A stretch of DNA of 64,000 nt from SHZL01 sp963708905. GTDB taxonomy: Bacteria; Pseudomonadota; Gammaproteobacteria; Xanthomonadales; SZUA-36. Under the pieces are notes generated by a model, which saw only the letters and a program-made list of their open reading frames with translations, was not told the DNA's origin and did not search any database. The stretch covers positions 3,142-67,141 of the forward strand of contig CAVPUV010000003.1 of the NCBI GenBank assembly GCA_963708905.1, written 5' to 3'. Below are positions 42,073-50,920 of this stretch, one piece after another; within the stretch, counting starts at the first letter, position 1; the number at the start of each line of letters is the position of its first letter. Position numbers and translations under genes: made by a program.

Positions 42073-42477
42073 ATGGCAAGACGGCATGCGCATGTGGAAG
42101 ATGCCGAGATCAATATCACACCGATGTTGGATATTGTTTTCATCATGCTGATTTTCTTTATTGTCACCACTTCCTCTACCAAGGAAACGGGTGCGATGAT
42201 CGACAAACCCGAAGCCGCGCAAGCGGTTGCCTTGAGCAACGGAACGATTCTGATCGGGATCAAATCCAATGGTGATATCTGGATGGCGAAGCGGTCCATT
42301 GAACTGCGCGAGGTACGCCAGATGGTGGAGCGCGCCAGGGGAGAAAACCCGGAGGGCAGTGTGGTCATTATTGCCGATCGGGGGTCACGGATCGGGACCG
42401 TGACCCAGGTGATGGATCAGGTCCGTCTGGCGGGTGTCGAAGGTGTTGCGATTTCCGCCGTTACGCCGCAGCAATAG
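42073..42477 (+). CDS. exbD: ExbD-type channel subunit
   Basis: 134 residues: short cytoplasmic N-terminus, one transmembrane helix and a periplasmic domain. The helix NITPMLDIVFIMLIFFIVTT carries the essential aspartate (D in LDIV), as in ExbD/TolR. Periplasmic beta-alpha domain ends VMDQVRLAGVEGVAISA. Follows exbB by 14 bp (GGAGA ribosome site) and precedes tonB by 4 bp. Confidence 0.93.
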   Translation: MARRHAHVEDAEINITPMLDIVFIMLIFFIVTTSSTKETGAMIDKPEAAQAVALSNGTILIGIKSNGDIWMAKRSIELREVRQMVERARGENPEGSVVIIADRGSRIGTVTQVMDQVRLAGVEGVAISAVTPQQ

Positions 42478-42481
42478 ATGA

Positions 42482-43123
42482 ATGAATAAATTTCATATTC
42501 TGATCGCCGCCGTATTGTCCGCAGGCGTGACTTTCGGCCTGTTCCTGTTCATGCAGAAACTCATTTCATCGGGGGCGGAAGATCGCGCCCAGCTGGATGC
42601 GATTGCCGGCATTCATTTTGGTCCGGTCGAAATTCCGGACGAGATCGCCATCAGGAACCGGCGGATTGCAAAAAAACCCCCACCGCCAAAGGACCCGCCG
42701 CCAGCGCCCAGGATGCAAATATCCAAAGTGGATCAGCCGGTACAGGACATGCCGCAAATGGATTTGCCGCAACTGGATGTGCCAATGGTCGGCGGGCAAG
42801 GTATGTTCATCGGCAACTTCCGGCAGGTTGACACCAGCGCTGAGGGTGACGTCGTCCCGGTCATGGTCATACGCCCGATGTATCCGCGCGAAGCAGCCAT
42901 TGAGGGCATAGAGGGATGGGTCAAACTCGAATTCACCATCACCGCCAGCGGTAGCGTGCAGGACGCACGCGTTATCGAGGCCAATCCGGCGCGGATATTC
43001 AATCGCGAGGCCATCCGCGCCATTTTGAAATGGAAGTTCAAACCGCGCGTGGTCGATGGGGTTGCGGTCGATCGCCGCGCCACCCAGGTCATTGATTTCA
43101 GCCTGCACGATGGCGAAGACTAA
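42482..43123 (+). CDS. tonB: Energy transducer TonB
   Basis: 213 residues. N-terminal TM anchor HILIAAVLSAGVTFGLFLFM, short proline-rich region KKPPPPKDPPPAPR near residues 61-75, and a C-terminal TonB domain: PVMVIRPMYPREAAIEGIEG, WVKLEFTITASGSV, AILKWKFKPRVVDGVAV. It transmits proton-motive energy to outer-membrane receptors. The Pro-rich spacer is short, typical of TonB2-like proteins. No TonB-dependent receptor is encoded in the window. Confidence 0.93.
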   Translation: MNKFHILIAAVLSAGVTFGLFLFMQKLISSGAEDRAQLDAIAGIHFGPVEIPDEIAIRNRRIAKKPPPPKDPPPAPRMQISKVDQPVQDMPQMDLPQLDVPMVGGQGMFIGNFRQVDTSAEGDVVPVMVIRPMYPREAAIEGIEGWVKLEFTITASGSVQDARVIEANPARIFNREAIRAILKWKFKPRVVDGVAVDRRATQVIDFSLHDGED

Positions 43124-44402
43124 TCACATGCGCCGGCATTTCCCCCATGTTCCCTATTGCGTGGTTTTGACCGTCTGCCTGCTCGCTGTTCCGGCTGGTG
43201 CGGTCTGGGCCCAGGCCGCGACATGCGGCAAGGTCCGCGAGGTCGGGGCCAAGGCGCTTGATGAAGTCACCTGGAAGCAGCTCAACGGTATTTACGAGGA
43301 GGTCAGCAAGGAGAATTACAACGACGCCTCCAAGGACCTGCAGAACATGCTGGGATCGGCGGGACGGGATGAATACCTGCAGGCCATTATCAACCAGGCG
43401 CTGGCACAGGTTGAATGGTCACGCGAGAACTATGACGCCTCGCTGGCTTACTTCGAGAAAGCGGTCGAACTCGACGCGCTGCCCAACGAAGCTCATTTCG
43501 CCCTGATGTACCAGATTGCGCAGCTGTACTACATGAAAGGGCGCTACCGCGAAGCGCTGGACCGGCTGGACCTGTGGTTCTGCACCGCGCCCGAAGCAAA
43601 GATAACCGCGGCCGCTTACGTGCTCAAAGCCTCGATATTTATGCAGGCGAAAGATTATCGTCAGACCCTGCAGGCCATAGACCAGGCCATCTCAATGGAA
43701 CCGGCGCCGGTGGAAGCCTGGTACCAGCTGAAGCTGGCGTCGCATTATGAGCTGAAACAGTATCCCCAGGCTGCCGCGACGCTTGAGCTCATGATTGCCC
43801 AATGGCCGCAACAGAAGCTCTACTGGACGCAGCTGGCACAGACCTATTCCAGTCTGCAACAGCATGACAAGGCATTGGCCGTTGCTGCGCTGGCCTGGCG
43901 CAAGAAGCTCATGACTACCCAGGCGGACATTACCTATCTGACCAGCCTCTATGCCAACGCCAATGTGCCTTACAAGGCTGCAGCCATTTTGCAACAGGCC
44001 ATTGAGGACAAAGTGGTGGAGTCTTCGGAAAAGTTCTGGACCCTGGTCGCGGATTTATGGTACCGCTCTGAAGAACTGGAAAAAGCGCTCACGGCATACG
44101 AAAAAGCAGCTGCGGATTCGTCCAGCGGGGAGATCGATCTGCGCCGTGGGTATATCCTGATCGATCTGGAGCGCTGGGCGCCGGCCACAAAAGCGCTGGA
44201 TGCAGCGCTGGCCAGGGGTGGCCTGAATGAACGGCAAATGGGTGAGGCCTATCTGCTGCGTGGAATGGCGGAATTCAATCTGGAAAATTACGCTCAGGCC
44301 AGCGCTGACTGGGGCCGCGCCAGTAAATACCCTGCGGCCAGGGAAGCGGCGCAGCAGTGGATCAATCATCTGCAGGAAGAACGCAAGCTCCACGCGCTAT
44401 GA
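43110..44402 (+). CDS. TPR protein of the Ttp/TonB2 cluster
   Basis: 430 residues from ATG 43110, overlapping the tonB stop (an ATG at 43128 just after it is possible). Signal peptide ending near VWAQAATCG. Most of the mature protein consists of tetratricopeptide-like helical pairs (YDASLAYFEKAVELDALP, YREALDRLDLWFCTAPEA, QTLQAIDQAISMEPAP, LEKALTAYEKAAADS). Such secreted TPR proteins close Ttp-type TonB operons; the role is unknown, perhaps scaffolding. Overlaps xerD by ATGA. Confidence 0.85.
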   Translation: MAKTNHMRRHFPHVPYCVVLTVCLLAVPAGAVWAQAATCGKVREVGAKALDEVTWKQLNGIYEEVSKENYNDASKDLQNMLGSAGRDEYLQAIINQALAQVEWSRENYDASLAYFEKAVELDALPNEAHFALMYQIAQLYYMKGRYREALDRLDLWFCTAPEAKITAAAYVLKASIFMQAKDYRQTLQAIDQAISMEPAPVEAWYQLKLASHYELKQYPQAAATLELMIAQWPQQKLYWTQLAQTYSSLQQHDKALAVAALAWRKKLMTTQADITYLTSLYANANVPYKAAAILQQAIEDKVVESSEKFWTLVADLWYRSEELEKALTAYEKAAADSSSGEIDLRRGYILIDLERWAPATKALDAALARGGLNERQMGEAYLLRGMAEFNLENYAQASADWGRASKYPAAREAAQQWINHLQEERKLHAL

Positions 44403-45313
44403 AAAGTGACCAGCCTTTAGCCGCGGCACAGCTGAACCTGATCGATCGTTTCCTCGATGCCGCCTGGGCTGAACGGGGTCTGAGCCGGAACACCCTGGCT
44501 TCCTACCGCTACGATCTGCAGTCACTGGCACTGCAGTTGCGGGATCGCGGCCACGCGCTGGAAACCGCCGGCCGCGAAGATATTCTCCATTTTCTTGCCG
44601 TGCTGGTGCATGGCGGCAGGAGCCCCAGATCCCTGTCCCGTTACCTTTCCGGGTTCCGCCAGTTCTACCAATGGCTGCTGCGCGAGGGCAGGTTGCAGGC
44701 AGATCCCAGTGCCTTGATCGAGAGCCCCAGGCTGGGGCGGGGTTTACCCAAGGCCTTGAGCGAGCCGCGGGTTACTGCACTGCTCGAGGCGCCGGATGTC
44801 TCGCAGCCGCTGGGTTTGCGTGACCGCGCCATGCTGGAACTGATGTATGCCACCGGCCTGCGCGTCAGCGAGATGGTGTCGCTGGAATTGAGCCGGGTGA
44901 ATATGAACCAGGGCGTGGTGCGGGTAATGGGCAAAGGCGGCAAGGAAAGGCTGGTGCCGATGGGGGAAGAAGCCATGCACTGGCTCGGGCGATACATGCG
45001 TGAGGCCAGGCCCGAATTGCTGGGGCAGGTTCAATGTGCGCAGGTTTTTGTTACCGCCCGCAAGGCTGGCCTGAGCCGTCAGGCTTTCTGGTACGCCATT
45101 CGCAGGCATGCTCGTGCTGCAGGAATGCCGCACGATGTTTCACCACACATGCTGCGGCATTCCTTCGCCACGCACCTGCTCAATCACGGTGCTGACCTCC
45201 GTGTGGTGCAACTGCTACTGGGTCATAGTGACCTTTCCACCACACAGATCTATACTCACATTGCCCGTGAAGGCTTGAAGAATTTGCATGCCAAACACCA
45301 CCCCAGGGGATGA
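44399..45313 (+). CDS. xerD: Tyrosine recombinase XerD
   Basis: 304 residues, usual XerD length (298). Resolves chromosome dimers at dif with XerC. N-terminal SAM-like DNA-binding domain (FLDAAWAERGLSRNTLASYR). Catalytic residues of the tyrosine recombinase fold are visible: Arg in ATGLRVSEMV, Lys in MGKGGKERLVPM, His-x-x-Arg in SPHMLRHSFATHL, His in LLGHSDLSTTQ, and the nucleophile Tyr in TQIYTH. Followed by dsbC, as in E. coli (xerD-dsbC). The coupling to the TonB TPR gene upstream is local. Confidence 0.95.
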   Translation: MKSDQPLAAAQLNLIDRFLDAAWAERGLSRNTLASYRYDLQSLALQLRDRGHALETAGREDILHFLAVLVHGGRSPRSLSRYLSGFRQFYQWLLREGRLQADPSALIESPRLGRGLPKALSEPRVTALLEAPDVSQPLGLRDRAMLELMYATGLRVSEMVSLELSRVNMNQGVVRVMGKGGKERLVPMGEEAMHWLGRYMREARPELLGQVQCAQVFVTARKAGLSRQAFWYAIRRHARAAGMPHDVSPHMLRHSFATHLLNHGADLRVVQLLLGHSDLSTTQIYTHIAREGLKNLHAKHHPRG

Positions 45314-45493
45314 GCTTGCAAAACAAACGAGGCACTGACAACACAATCCCGGCTGGCAGACGGAACTTTCCATGCTTTGAGGGTTCTGTGAAGCGTGGAC
45401 ATCGCTTGTAATTCAGCAGCATGAACCGCCACGTGGTAAGCTGCCGCCACGGTAAAGGCAGGCAATGAAAATCCAAATAACGAGAGGTAAACC

Positions 45494-46243
45494 ATGATGC
45501 GTTCTGGTCAGATTATCGCAATATCGTTGATGGCATCATGCGCATCCTTACCGGTATTTGCGCAGGATAAATTCGAGTTGGTGGAAGCGCGTATTCGCGC
45601 ACTGGCTCCCACCGCCCGCTCCATAGCGGTTTCGGAAACTCCCATCGAAGGCCTGCTGCAAGTGCAGATCAACGGCGAAATCGTGTACGCAACCGACGAT
45701 GGCAGGTATCTGCTGGAGGGCCGGGTCATTGACCTGGATACGCGTGATGACCTGACGGAACAATCAAAATCGACGATTCGCAAGGAAATTCTGGACCACG
45801 TAGATGCTTCAAAGCAGATCACGTTCACCCCGGCCGACCCGGTTTATGACCTGACGGTATTTACTGATATCGATTGTGGTTACTGCCGTAAATTGCATTC
45901 CCAGATAGCCGAATACAACAAGGAAGGCATAGCGATTCACTACATGGCCTTTCCCCGTGCCGGCATCGGTTCTGAATCATACGACAAGGCGGTCTCGGTC
46001 TGGTGCGCCAAGGACCAGCAGAGTGCCCTGACCAGTGCCAAGGCCGGTAATGACCCGGAGCCTTTGCACTGCGACAATCCGGTTGCCGGACAATACCAGT
46101 TGGGTCTCGAACTGGGCGTATCGGGAACACCAGCCCTGCTGACATCCAGCGGTATGTTGATTCCCGGTTACGTGGCCCCGGCAGCTTTGCGCGCTCGGCT
46201 GGACCAGTTATCCGGCGTTGGAGGCGCCAGCACCGCCAAATAG
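45494..46243 (+). CDS. dsbC: Thiol:disulfide interchange protein DsbC
   Basis: 249 residues with a signal peptide (ISLMASCASLPVFAQ). N-terminal dimerisation domain (about 25-90), then a thioredoxin fold with C128-G-Y-C131 and the cis-proline segment VSGTPALL. It shuffles wrong disulfides in periplasmic proteins and is kept reduced by DsbD, not present here. A 180-bp gap after xerD, without any gene, may hold its own promoter; ribosome site ACGAGAGG precedes the ATG pair at 45494. Confidence 0.94.
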   Translation: MMRSGQIIAISLMASCASLPVFAQDKFELVEARIRALAPTARSIAVSETPIEGLLQVQINGEIVYATDDGRYLLEGRVIDLDTRDDLTEQSKSTIRKEILDHVDASKQITFTPADPVYDLTVFTDIDCGYCRKLHSQIAEYNKEGIAIHYMAFPRAGIGSESYDKAVSVWCAKDQQSALTSAKAGNDPEPLHCDNPVAGQYQLGLELGVSGTPALLTSSGMLIPGYVAPAALRARLDQLSGVGGASTAK

Positions 46244-46264
46244 ACGGGTTTCGGGAGTACCGCT

Positions 46265-49200
46265 TTGTCCGAGTTCACCTGGCTGTTGGGAGAACCCGCC
46301 CTTTCCGATTTTCGCAAGCACAAACTCGGCAGCCAGCTGACAGCGCGTTTTCGCCTGCAGCCTTCGATTGCCAGCCGCTTTATCTATTTTCTGGACTCTG
46401 CGCAGCCGTTGCAACCTGCCGACTGCCGCCGCCTGGAGGACCTGTTGCATGGTCAACTGTGGGCGCAACTGGACACGGATGGATTGATCCTGGTGGCGCC
46501 TCGCCTGGGTACCCAGTCACCCTGGTCCAGCAAGGCGACGGATATTGCCAGCCGTTGCGGCATCAACGGTATCGACCGCATCGAGCGCGGCACCGCGTAC
46601 TGGATCAGAGGATTGGAAGCCATCGATGCAGCCGCCAGAGCAGAACTTCTGCAGCTGCTGCATGATCGCATGACGCAATCCGTTCTGGCTTCCATCGATG
46701 AGGCAAGATTGCTCTTTTTGCACGGACAGCCACGGCCGCTCAGGCACGTTCCGGTACTTGCCCAGGGCGCGGCCGCCCTGCAGCGCGCTGACCGTGAGCT
46801 CGGGCTGGCACTGTCCACGGACGAGGTTGATTATCTGCTGGCAGCGTTTACACGGCTGCAGCGGGATCCGACCGATGCGGAGTTGATGATGTTCGCGCAG
46901 GCCAATTCAGAGCACTGCCGGCACAAGATTTTCAATGCCAGCTGGACCGTGGATGGCGAAGAGGCGGAGCGCTCCCTGTTCAGCATGATCCGTAATACCC
47001 ATGCACGGTCGCCACACGGTATCCTTTCTGCCTACCACGACAATTCGGCGGTCATTGATGGCGCAGCGGGCGAACGTTTTTTTGTGCAGCCGGACACGGG
47101 CGTTTATGCATACCGGCGTGAACGTCTGCCATTTCAAATCAAGGTTGAAACGCACAACCACCCCACGGCGATTTCGCCTTTTGCCGGCGCCGCCACCGGT
47201 TCCGGTGGAGAAATCCGCGACGAAGCTGCTACCGGCCGTGGCGCCCGGCCCAAGGCGGGTCTGACCGGATACACTGTCTCCCACCTGGATATACCGGGTT
47301 ATTCCTTTCCCTGGCGCGGCGGCCATGGCCGGCCTGAACGGATTGCCAGCGCGCTGGATATCATGATCGAGGGGCCGATCGGCGGCGCGGCATTCAATAA
47401 CGAATTCGGCCGGCCAGCCCTTTGCGGCTACTTCCGCAGCTTCGAGCAGGAAGTGGGCGGCACCCTCTGGGGCTATCACAAACCCGTCATGATTGCGGGC
47501 GGTCTGGGTAGTATCCGCGCGGACATGGTGGACAAATTGCCGTTGCAGACGGGTTCCTGCATTGTCGTGCTCGGCGGACCCGCGATGCTGATCGGCCTGG
47601 GCGGTGGAGCAGCTTCTTCAGTTGGCAGCGGGCACAGCCATGAGGAGCTGGATTTTGCTTCGGTGCAGCGCGGAAACCCGGAAATGCAAAGGCGTTGCCA
47701 GGAAGTGATCGACGCCTGCTGGGCATTGGGTGAACACAACCCGATTCTCTCCATTCACGATGTGGGTGCGGGTGGGCTTGCCAACGCGCTGCCGGAGCTT
47801 TTACACGACGGCGGCCGCGGCGGCATGCTGGAACTGCGCGCGGTGCCTGTTGCGGACCCGGCGATGTCGCCCATGGAAATCTGGTGCAATGAGGCACAGG
47901 AACGTTATGTTCTGGCGCTGCATCCGTCGGCATTGAAGACATTTGAAAACATCTGCGCGCGAGAACGCTGCCCCTGCGCGGTGCTGGGAACGGCGACGCA
48001 GGAGCTGCATCTCAAACTCAGTGACCGGCTGTTTCACAGCGATGCGGTGGACATGCCGCTGGAGGTTTTGCTGGGTAAAACACCCGCCATGCACCGCACC
48101 GTGCAGCGGCAACGGCTGATCATCGAGGATGTGGACCTGACCGCTCTCGACCTGTCCCAGGCGTTGCACGATGTGTTGCGTTTCCCGGCCGTTGGCAGCA
48201 AGTCTTTTCTCATTACCATCGGTGACCGCAGCGTGGGTGGCCTGGTCGCTCGCGACCAGATGGTGGGACCCTGGCAGGTGCCAGTGGCGGATGTCGCAGT
48301 CACCCTGGCGGGATTCCGCAGCGAGCGCGGCGAAGCCATGGCCATGGGCGAGCGCTCACCCCTGGCGGTGGTCAATGGCCCGGCGTCTGGGCGTATGGCG
48401 GTTGCCGAGGCCGTCACCAATATCGCCGCAGCGTCCATTCGGCATATTTCCGATATTCGCCTCGCGGCCAACTGGATGGCCGCCGCCGGTGAGGATGGAC
48501 AGGACAGCGTGCTGTTCGATACCGTGCGGGCCGTGGGAATGGAACTGTGTCCGGCACTGGGAATCGCCATCCCGGTAGGCAAAGACTCCTTGTCCATGAA
48601 AACCGTGTGGCTGGAAAAAGGCGGGCGTAAAACCGTGCAGGCGCCGGTATCACTGATCGTGTCCGCGTTCGCTCCGGTCGCCGACGTCGATCGCACCTTG
48701 ACGCCGCAACTCCATTTGGATCGTGGTGAGAGCAGTCTGTTGTTGATTGATCTCGGTCACGGGCGGAACCGGCTGGGTGGATCGGTGCTGGCCCAGGTGA
48801 ACAATCGTTTTGGCCGCAACGTGCCGGACCTCGACTCGCCGGAACAGCTGCGCGGCTTTTTTGCCGCCATCCAGGAAATGAACCAGTGTGGTTTGTTGCT
48901 GGCCTACCACGACCGATCGGACGGTGGACTGGCCGTGACCTTGTGTGAAATGGCATTTGCCGCGCATTGCGGGCTGGAACTGGCGCTGGATCTGGCGCAG
49001 GAAGATGTGCTGGCGGCCTGGTTTGCCGAAGAGCCCGGCGCGGTGATCCAGGTTCGCCGCAGCGATGTGCCGCGAGTGCGTGAAGTTCTTGCCAGGCAGG
49101 GGATCGCGGAACTGTGCCGGGAGATTGGCCGCCCGGTCGAAGGACAACGCTTGCGCCTGCACTGCGGCGAGAACTTGCTGCTGGACGAATCCCTGCCGGA

Positions 49201-50146
49201 ATTGCAGCGCCTGTGGTGTGAAACCAGCCATGCAGTGCAACGCCTGCGCGACAACCCGGAGTGTGCGGACGCGGAACTGGCAAGCCTCTGCGACTGGTCA
49301 CAGGCCGGCATGACGCCGGTGCTGACTTTTGCCGTCGAACAAGGCTCCCCGGCGCCGATGATTGCCATGGGCGCCCGGCCGGAAGTGGCCATTTTGCGGG
49401 AGCAAGGGGTAAACGGTCACGCGGAAATGGCGGCTGCTTTCGACCAGGCCGGCTTCGAGGCCGTCGATGTGCACATGTCCGATCTCATCGAGGAACGATA
49501 TGATCTGCATCGTTTCCAGGGCTTTGTCGCCTGTGGCGGTTTTTCCTACGGCGACGTTCTCGGCGCGGGCCGCGGCTGGGCCAAATCCATTCTCTTTGCC
49601 GATAAAATACGCGCGGCATTCAGCAGTTTTCTGGCGCGTGAAGACCGCTTTGCGCTGGGTGTGTGCAATGGCTGCCAGATGCTGGCGGCGCTGCGGGAGA
49701 TCATCCCGGGAACGTCGTCCTGGCCGGATTTCGTGCGCAACCGCTCGGAGCAGTTCGAGGCGCGGCTGAGCATGGTCGAGATCGGCCCTTCACCGTCTTT
49801 GTTTTTTCGCGGCATGAGCGGCAGCCGCATCCCGGTTGCATCAGCGCACGGGGAAGGTCGCGCCGTGTTCAGCGTGGAGGGGCCAGGCGTGGAGGATGCT
49901 GCCCGGCTGGTGGCATTACGCTACGTTGACACGCATGGCCGGGCAACGGAACAATACCCGTATAACCCGAGCGGTTCACCAGCGGGAATCACCGGGCTGT
50001 GCAACGAAGATGGCCGTGTGACCATCCTCATGCCACACCCCGAGCGAACCCTCAGAACCGTCAATTTTTCCTGGGCGCCGGGTACATGGGGCCCGCTTTC
50101 ACCGTGGCGCCGTATGTTCCTCAATGCCCGCCAATGGACAGGATGA
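46265..50146 (+). CDS. purL: Phosphoribosylformylglycinamidine synthase
   Basis: 1293 residues, the large single-chain form (E. coli PurL 1295). Catalyses FGAR to FGAM in purine synthesis. TTG start at 46265. Order: N-terminal PurS-like region, linker, two AIRS-like ATP-binding halves (FQIKVETHNHPTAISPFAGA; MIEGPIGGAAFNNEFGRPAL; LGGGAASSVGSG; IHDVGAGGLANALPEL), and a C-terminal glutaminase (GGFSYGDVLGAGRGWAKSIL, catalytic Cys in LGVCNGCQML, and the HGEGR and PHPERT motifs). Adjacent to the secretion operon, as in Xanthomonas-like genomes. Confidence 0.97.
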   Translation: MSEFTWLLGEPALSDFRKHKLGSQLTARFRLQPSIASRFIYFLDSAQPLQPADCRRLEDLLHGQLWAQLDTDGLILVAPRLGTQSPWSSKATDIASRCGINGIDRIERGTAYWIRGLEAIDAAARAELLQLLHDRMTQSVLASIDEARLLFLHGQPRPLRHVPVLAQGAAALQRADRELGLALSTDEVDYLLAAFTRLQRDPTDAELMMFAQANSEHCRHKIFNASWTVDGEEAERSLFSMIRNTHARSPHGILSAYHDNSAVIDGAAGERFFVQPDTGVYAYRRERLPFQIKVETHNHPTAISPFAGAATGSGGEIRDEAATGRGARPKAGLTGYTVSHLDIPGYSFPWRGGHGRPERIASALDIMIEGPIGGAAFNNEFGRPALCGYFRSFEQEVGGTLWGYHKPVMIAGGLGSIRADMVDKLPLQTGSCIVVLGGPAMLIGLGGGAASSVGSGHSHEELDFASVQRGNPEMQRRCQEVIDACWALGEHNPILSIHDVGAGGLANALPELLHDGGRGGMLELRAVPVADPAMSPMEIWCNEAQERYVLALHPSALKTFENICARERCPCAVLGTATQELHLKLSDRLFHSDAVDMPLEVLLGKTPAMHRTVQRQRLIIEDVDLTALDLSQALHDVLRFPAVGSKSFLITIGDRSVGGLVARDQMVGPWQVPVADVAVTLAGFRSERGEAMAMGERSPLAVVNGPASGRMAVAEAVTNIAAASIRHISDIRLAANWMAAAGEDGQDSVLFDTVRAVGMELCPALGIAIPVGKDSLSMKTVWLEKGGRKTVQAPVSLIVSAFAPVADVDRTLTPQLHLDRGESSLLLIDLGHGRNRLGGSVLAQVNNRFGRNVPDLDSPEQLRGFFAAIQEMNQCGLLLAYHDRSDGGLAVTLCEMAFAAHCGLELALDLAQEDVLAAWFAEEPGAVIQVRRSDVPRVREVLARQGIAELCREIGRPVEGQRLRLHCGENLLLDESLPELQRLWCETSHAVQRLRDNPECADAELASLCDWSQAGMTPVLTFAVEQGSPAPMIAMGARPEVAILREQGVNGHAEMAAAFDQAGFEAVDVHMSDLIEERYDLHRFQGFVACGGFSYGDVLGAGRGWAKSILFADKIRAAFSSFLAREDRFALGVCNGCQMLAALREIIPGTSSWPDFVRNRSEQFEARLSMVEIGPSPSLFFRGMSGSRIPVASAHGEGRAVFSVEGPGVEDAARLVALRYVDTHGRATEQYPYNPSGSPAGITGLCNEDGRVTILMPHPERTLRTVNFSWAPGTWGPLSPWRRMFLNARQWTG

Positions 50147-50153
50147 AGATTCG

Positions 50154-50855
50154 ATGACCGAGCTTGGCCAGCAACCAGAGTCAACCGCGAGCGCCGACAC
50201 CAGCAGTCTTCCGCAAGAGTCCGTGGCGCAGAAGGAAGAACTGAAACTCAGTGAGTTGCTGATCCTGGCATCGTTATGGATGTTGTTCGGCTTCATGCTG
50301 TGGTTCTACCTTTCCGCATTGCACGGTGCGCCGGCGAGGATTTTATCCGGCGCTGTCCTGGCGGAAATTCTCGGCAGCCATTTCCACCAGATCGTGGTGG
50401 AGCCGGATCAACATTTCCTTTTCCAGGTTGAAACCACCATCCAGTACGTGTTCCGCGATGGCTCCAAAGACGCGTTGGGCTTCGTGGTGAATCCGCTGGT
50501 GTTCAGTTATGGCCTGCCTTTGCTGTTCGGCCTGGTGATGGGCTCGGATGTCAGCTGGCGGCGTAAAGCCGGGATTCTGCTGATCGGCTATGTGGTCATC
50601 ACCGGGGTCCAGGTCTGGGGGGTGGTTTTCCAGTCGCTGAAAATGCTGGCATTCAATTTCGGCAGCCAGACCCATCAGATTGTACGGGAAGTGGGCGTTT
50701 CGGACGGCGTGATTGCACTGGGCTATCAGCTGGGAACGCTGATCCTGCCGGCCCTGGCGCCCATTTTTGTCTGGGTGCTGACCAACCGGGGCCTGGTTGA
50801 ACAGTTCGTTGGCTGGAAAGTCGAGCTCCTGGGAAAAGAAAGGGGCGTCCTCTGA
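50154..50855 (+). CDS. Predicted multi-pass inner-membrane protein, function unknown
   Basis: 233 residues from ATG 50154, eight bases after the purL stop. Cytoplasmic, acidic/glutamine-rich start (QPESTASADTSSLPQESVAQ), then about four hydrophobic segments: LLILASLWMLFGFMLWFYLS, FVVNPLVFSYGLPLLFGLVM, AGILLIGYVVITGVQVWGVV and LGYQLGTLILPALAPIFVWV. Between TM1 and TM2 is a 55-residue external loop ending FRDGSKDALG. I cannot assign a family; the position before gspE and the topology vaguely recall exosortase-linked membrane proteins, which is a guess. A hairpin begins at its stop codon. Confidence 0.6.
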   Translation: MTELGQQPESTASADTSSLPQESVAQKEELKLSELLILASLWMLFGFMLWFYLSALHGAPARILSGAVLAEILGSHFHQIVVEPDQHFLFQVETTIQYVFRDGSKDALGFVVNPLVFSYGLPLLFGLVMGSDVSWRRKAGILLIGYVVITGVQVWGVVFQSLKMLAFNFGSQTHQIVREVGVSDGVIALGYQLGTLILPALAPIFVWVLTNRGLVEQFVGWKVELLGKERGVL

Positions 50856-50879
50856 TAATTCATGGATGAATGATTCAGA
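50851..50879. terminator. Hairpin at the end of the membrane-protein gene, related to repeat copy 4
   Basis: TCTGATAATTCAT pairs with ATGAATGATTCAGA around GG. The outer arms resemble the first hairpin of repeat copy 4 (CTCTGAATAATGCAT ... ATGCATTATCAGAG). The TGA stop of the upstream gene lies in the left arm. No T-run follows. It may be a terminator-like end or a solo remnant of the repeat family. Confidence 0.45.
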
Positions 50880-50920
50880 ACATTCATAGTTGTTGGAACC
50901 GATGGTAGGATGGACGGTCA

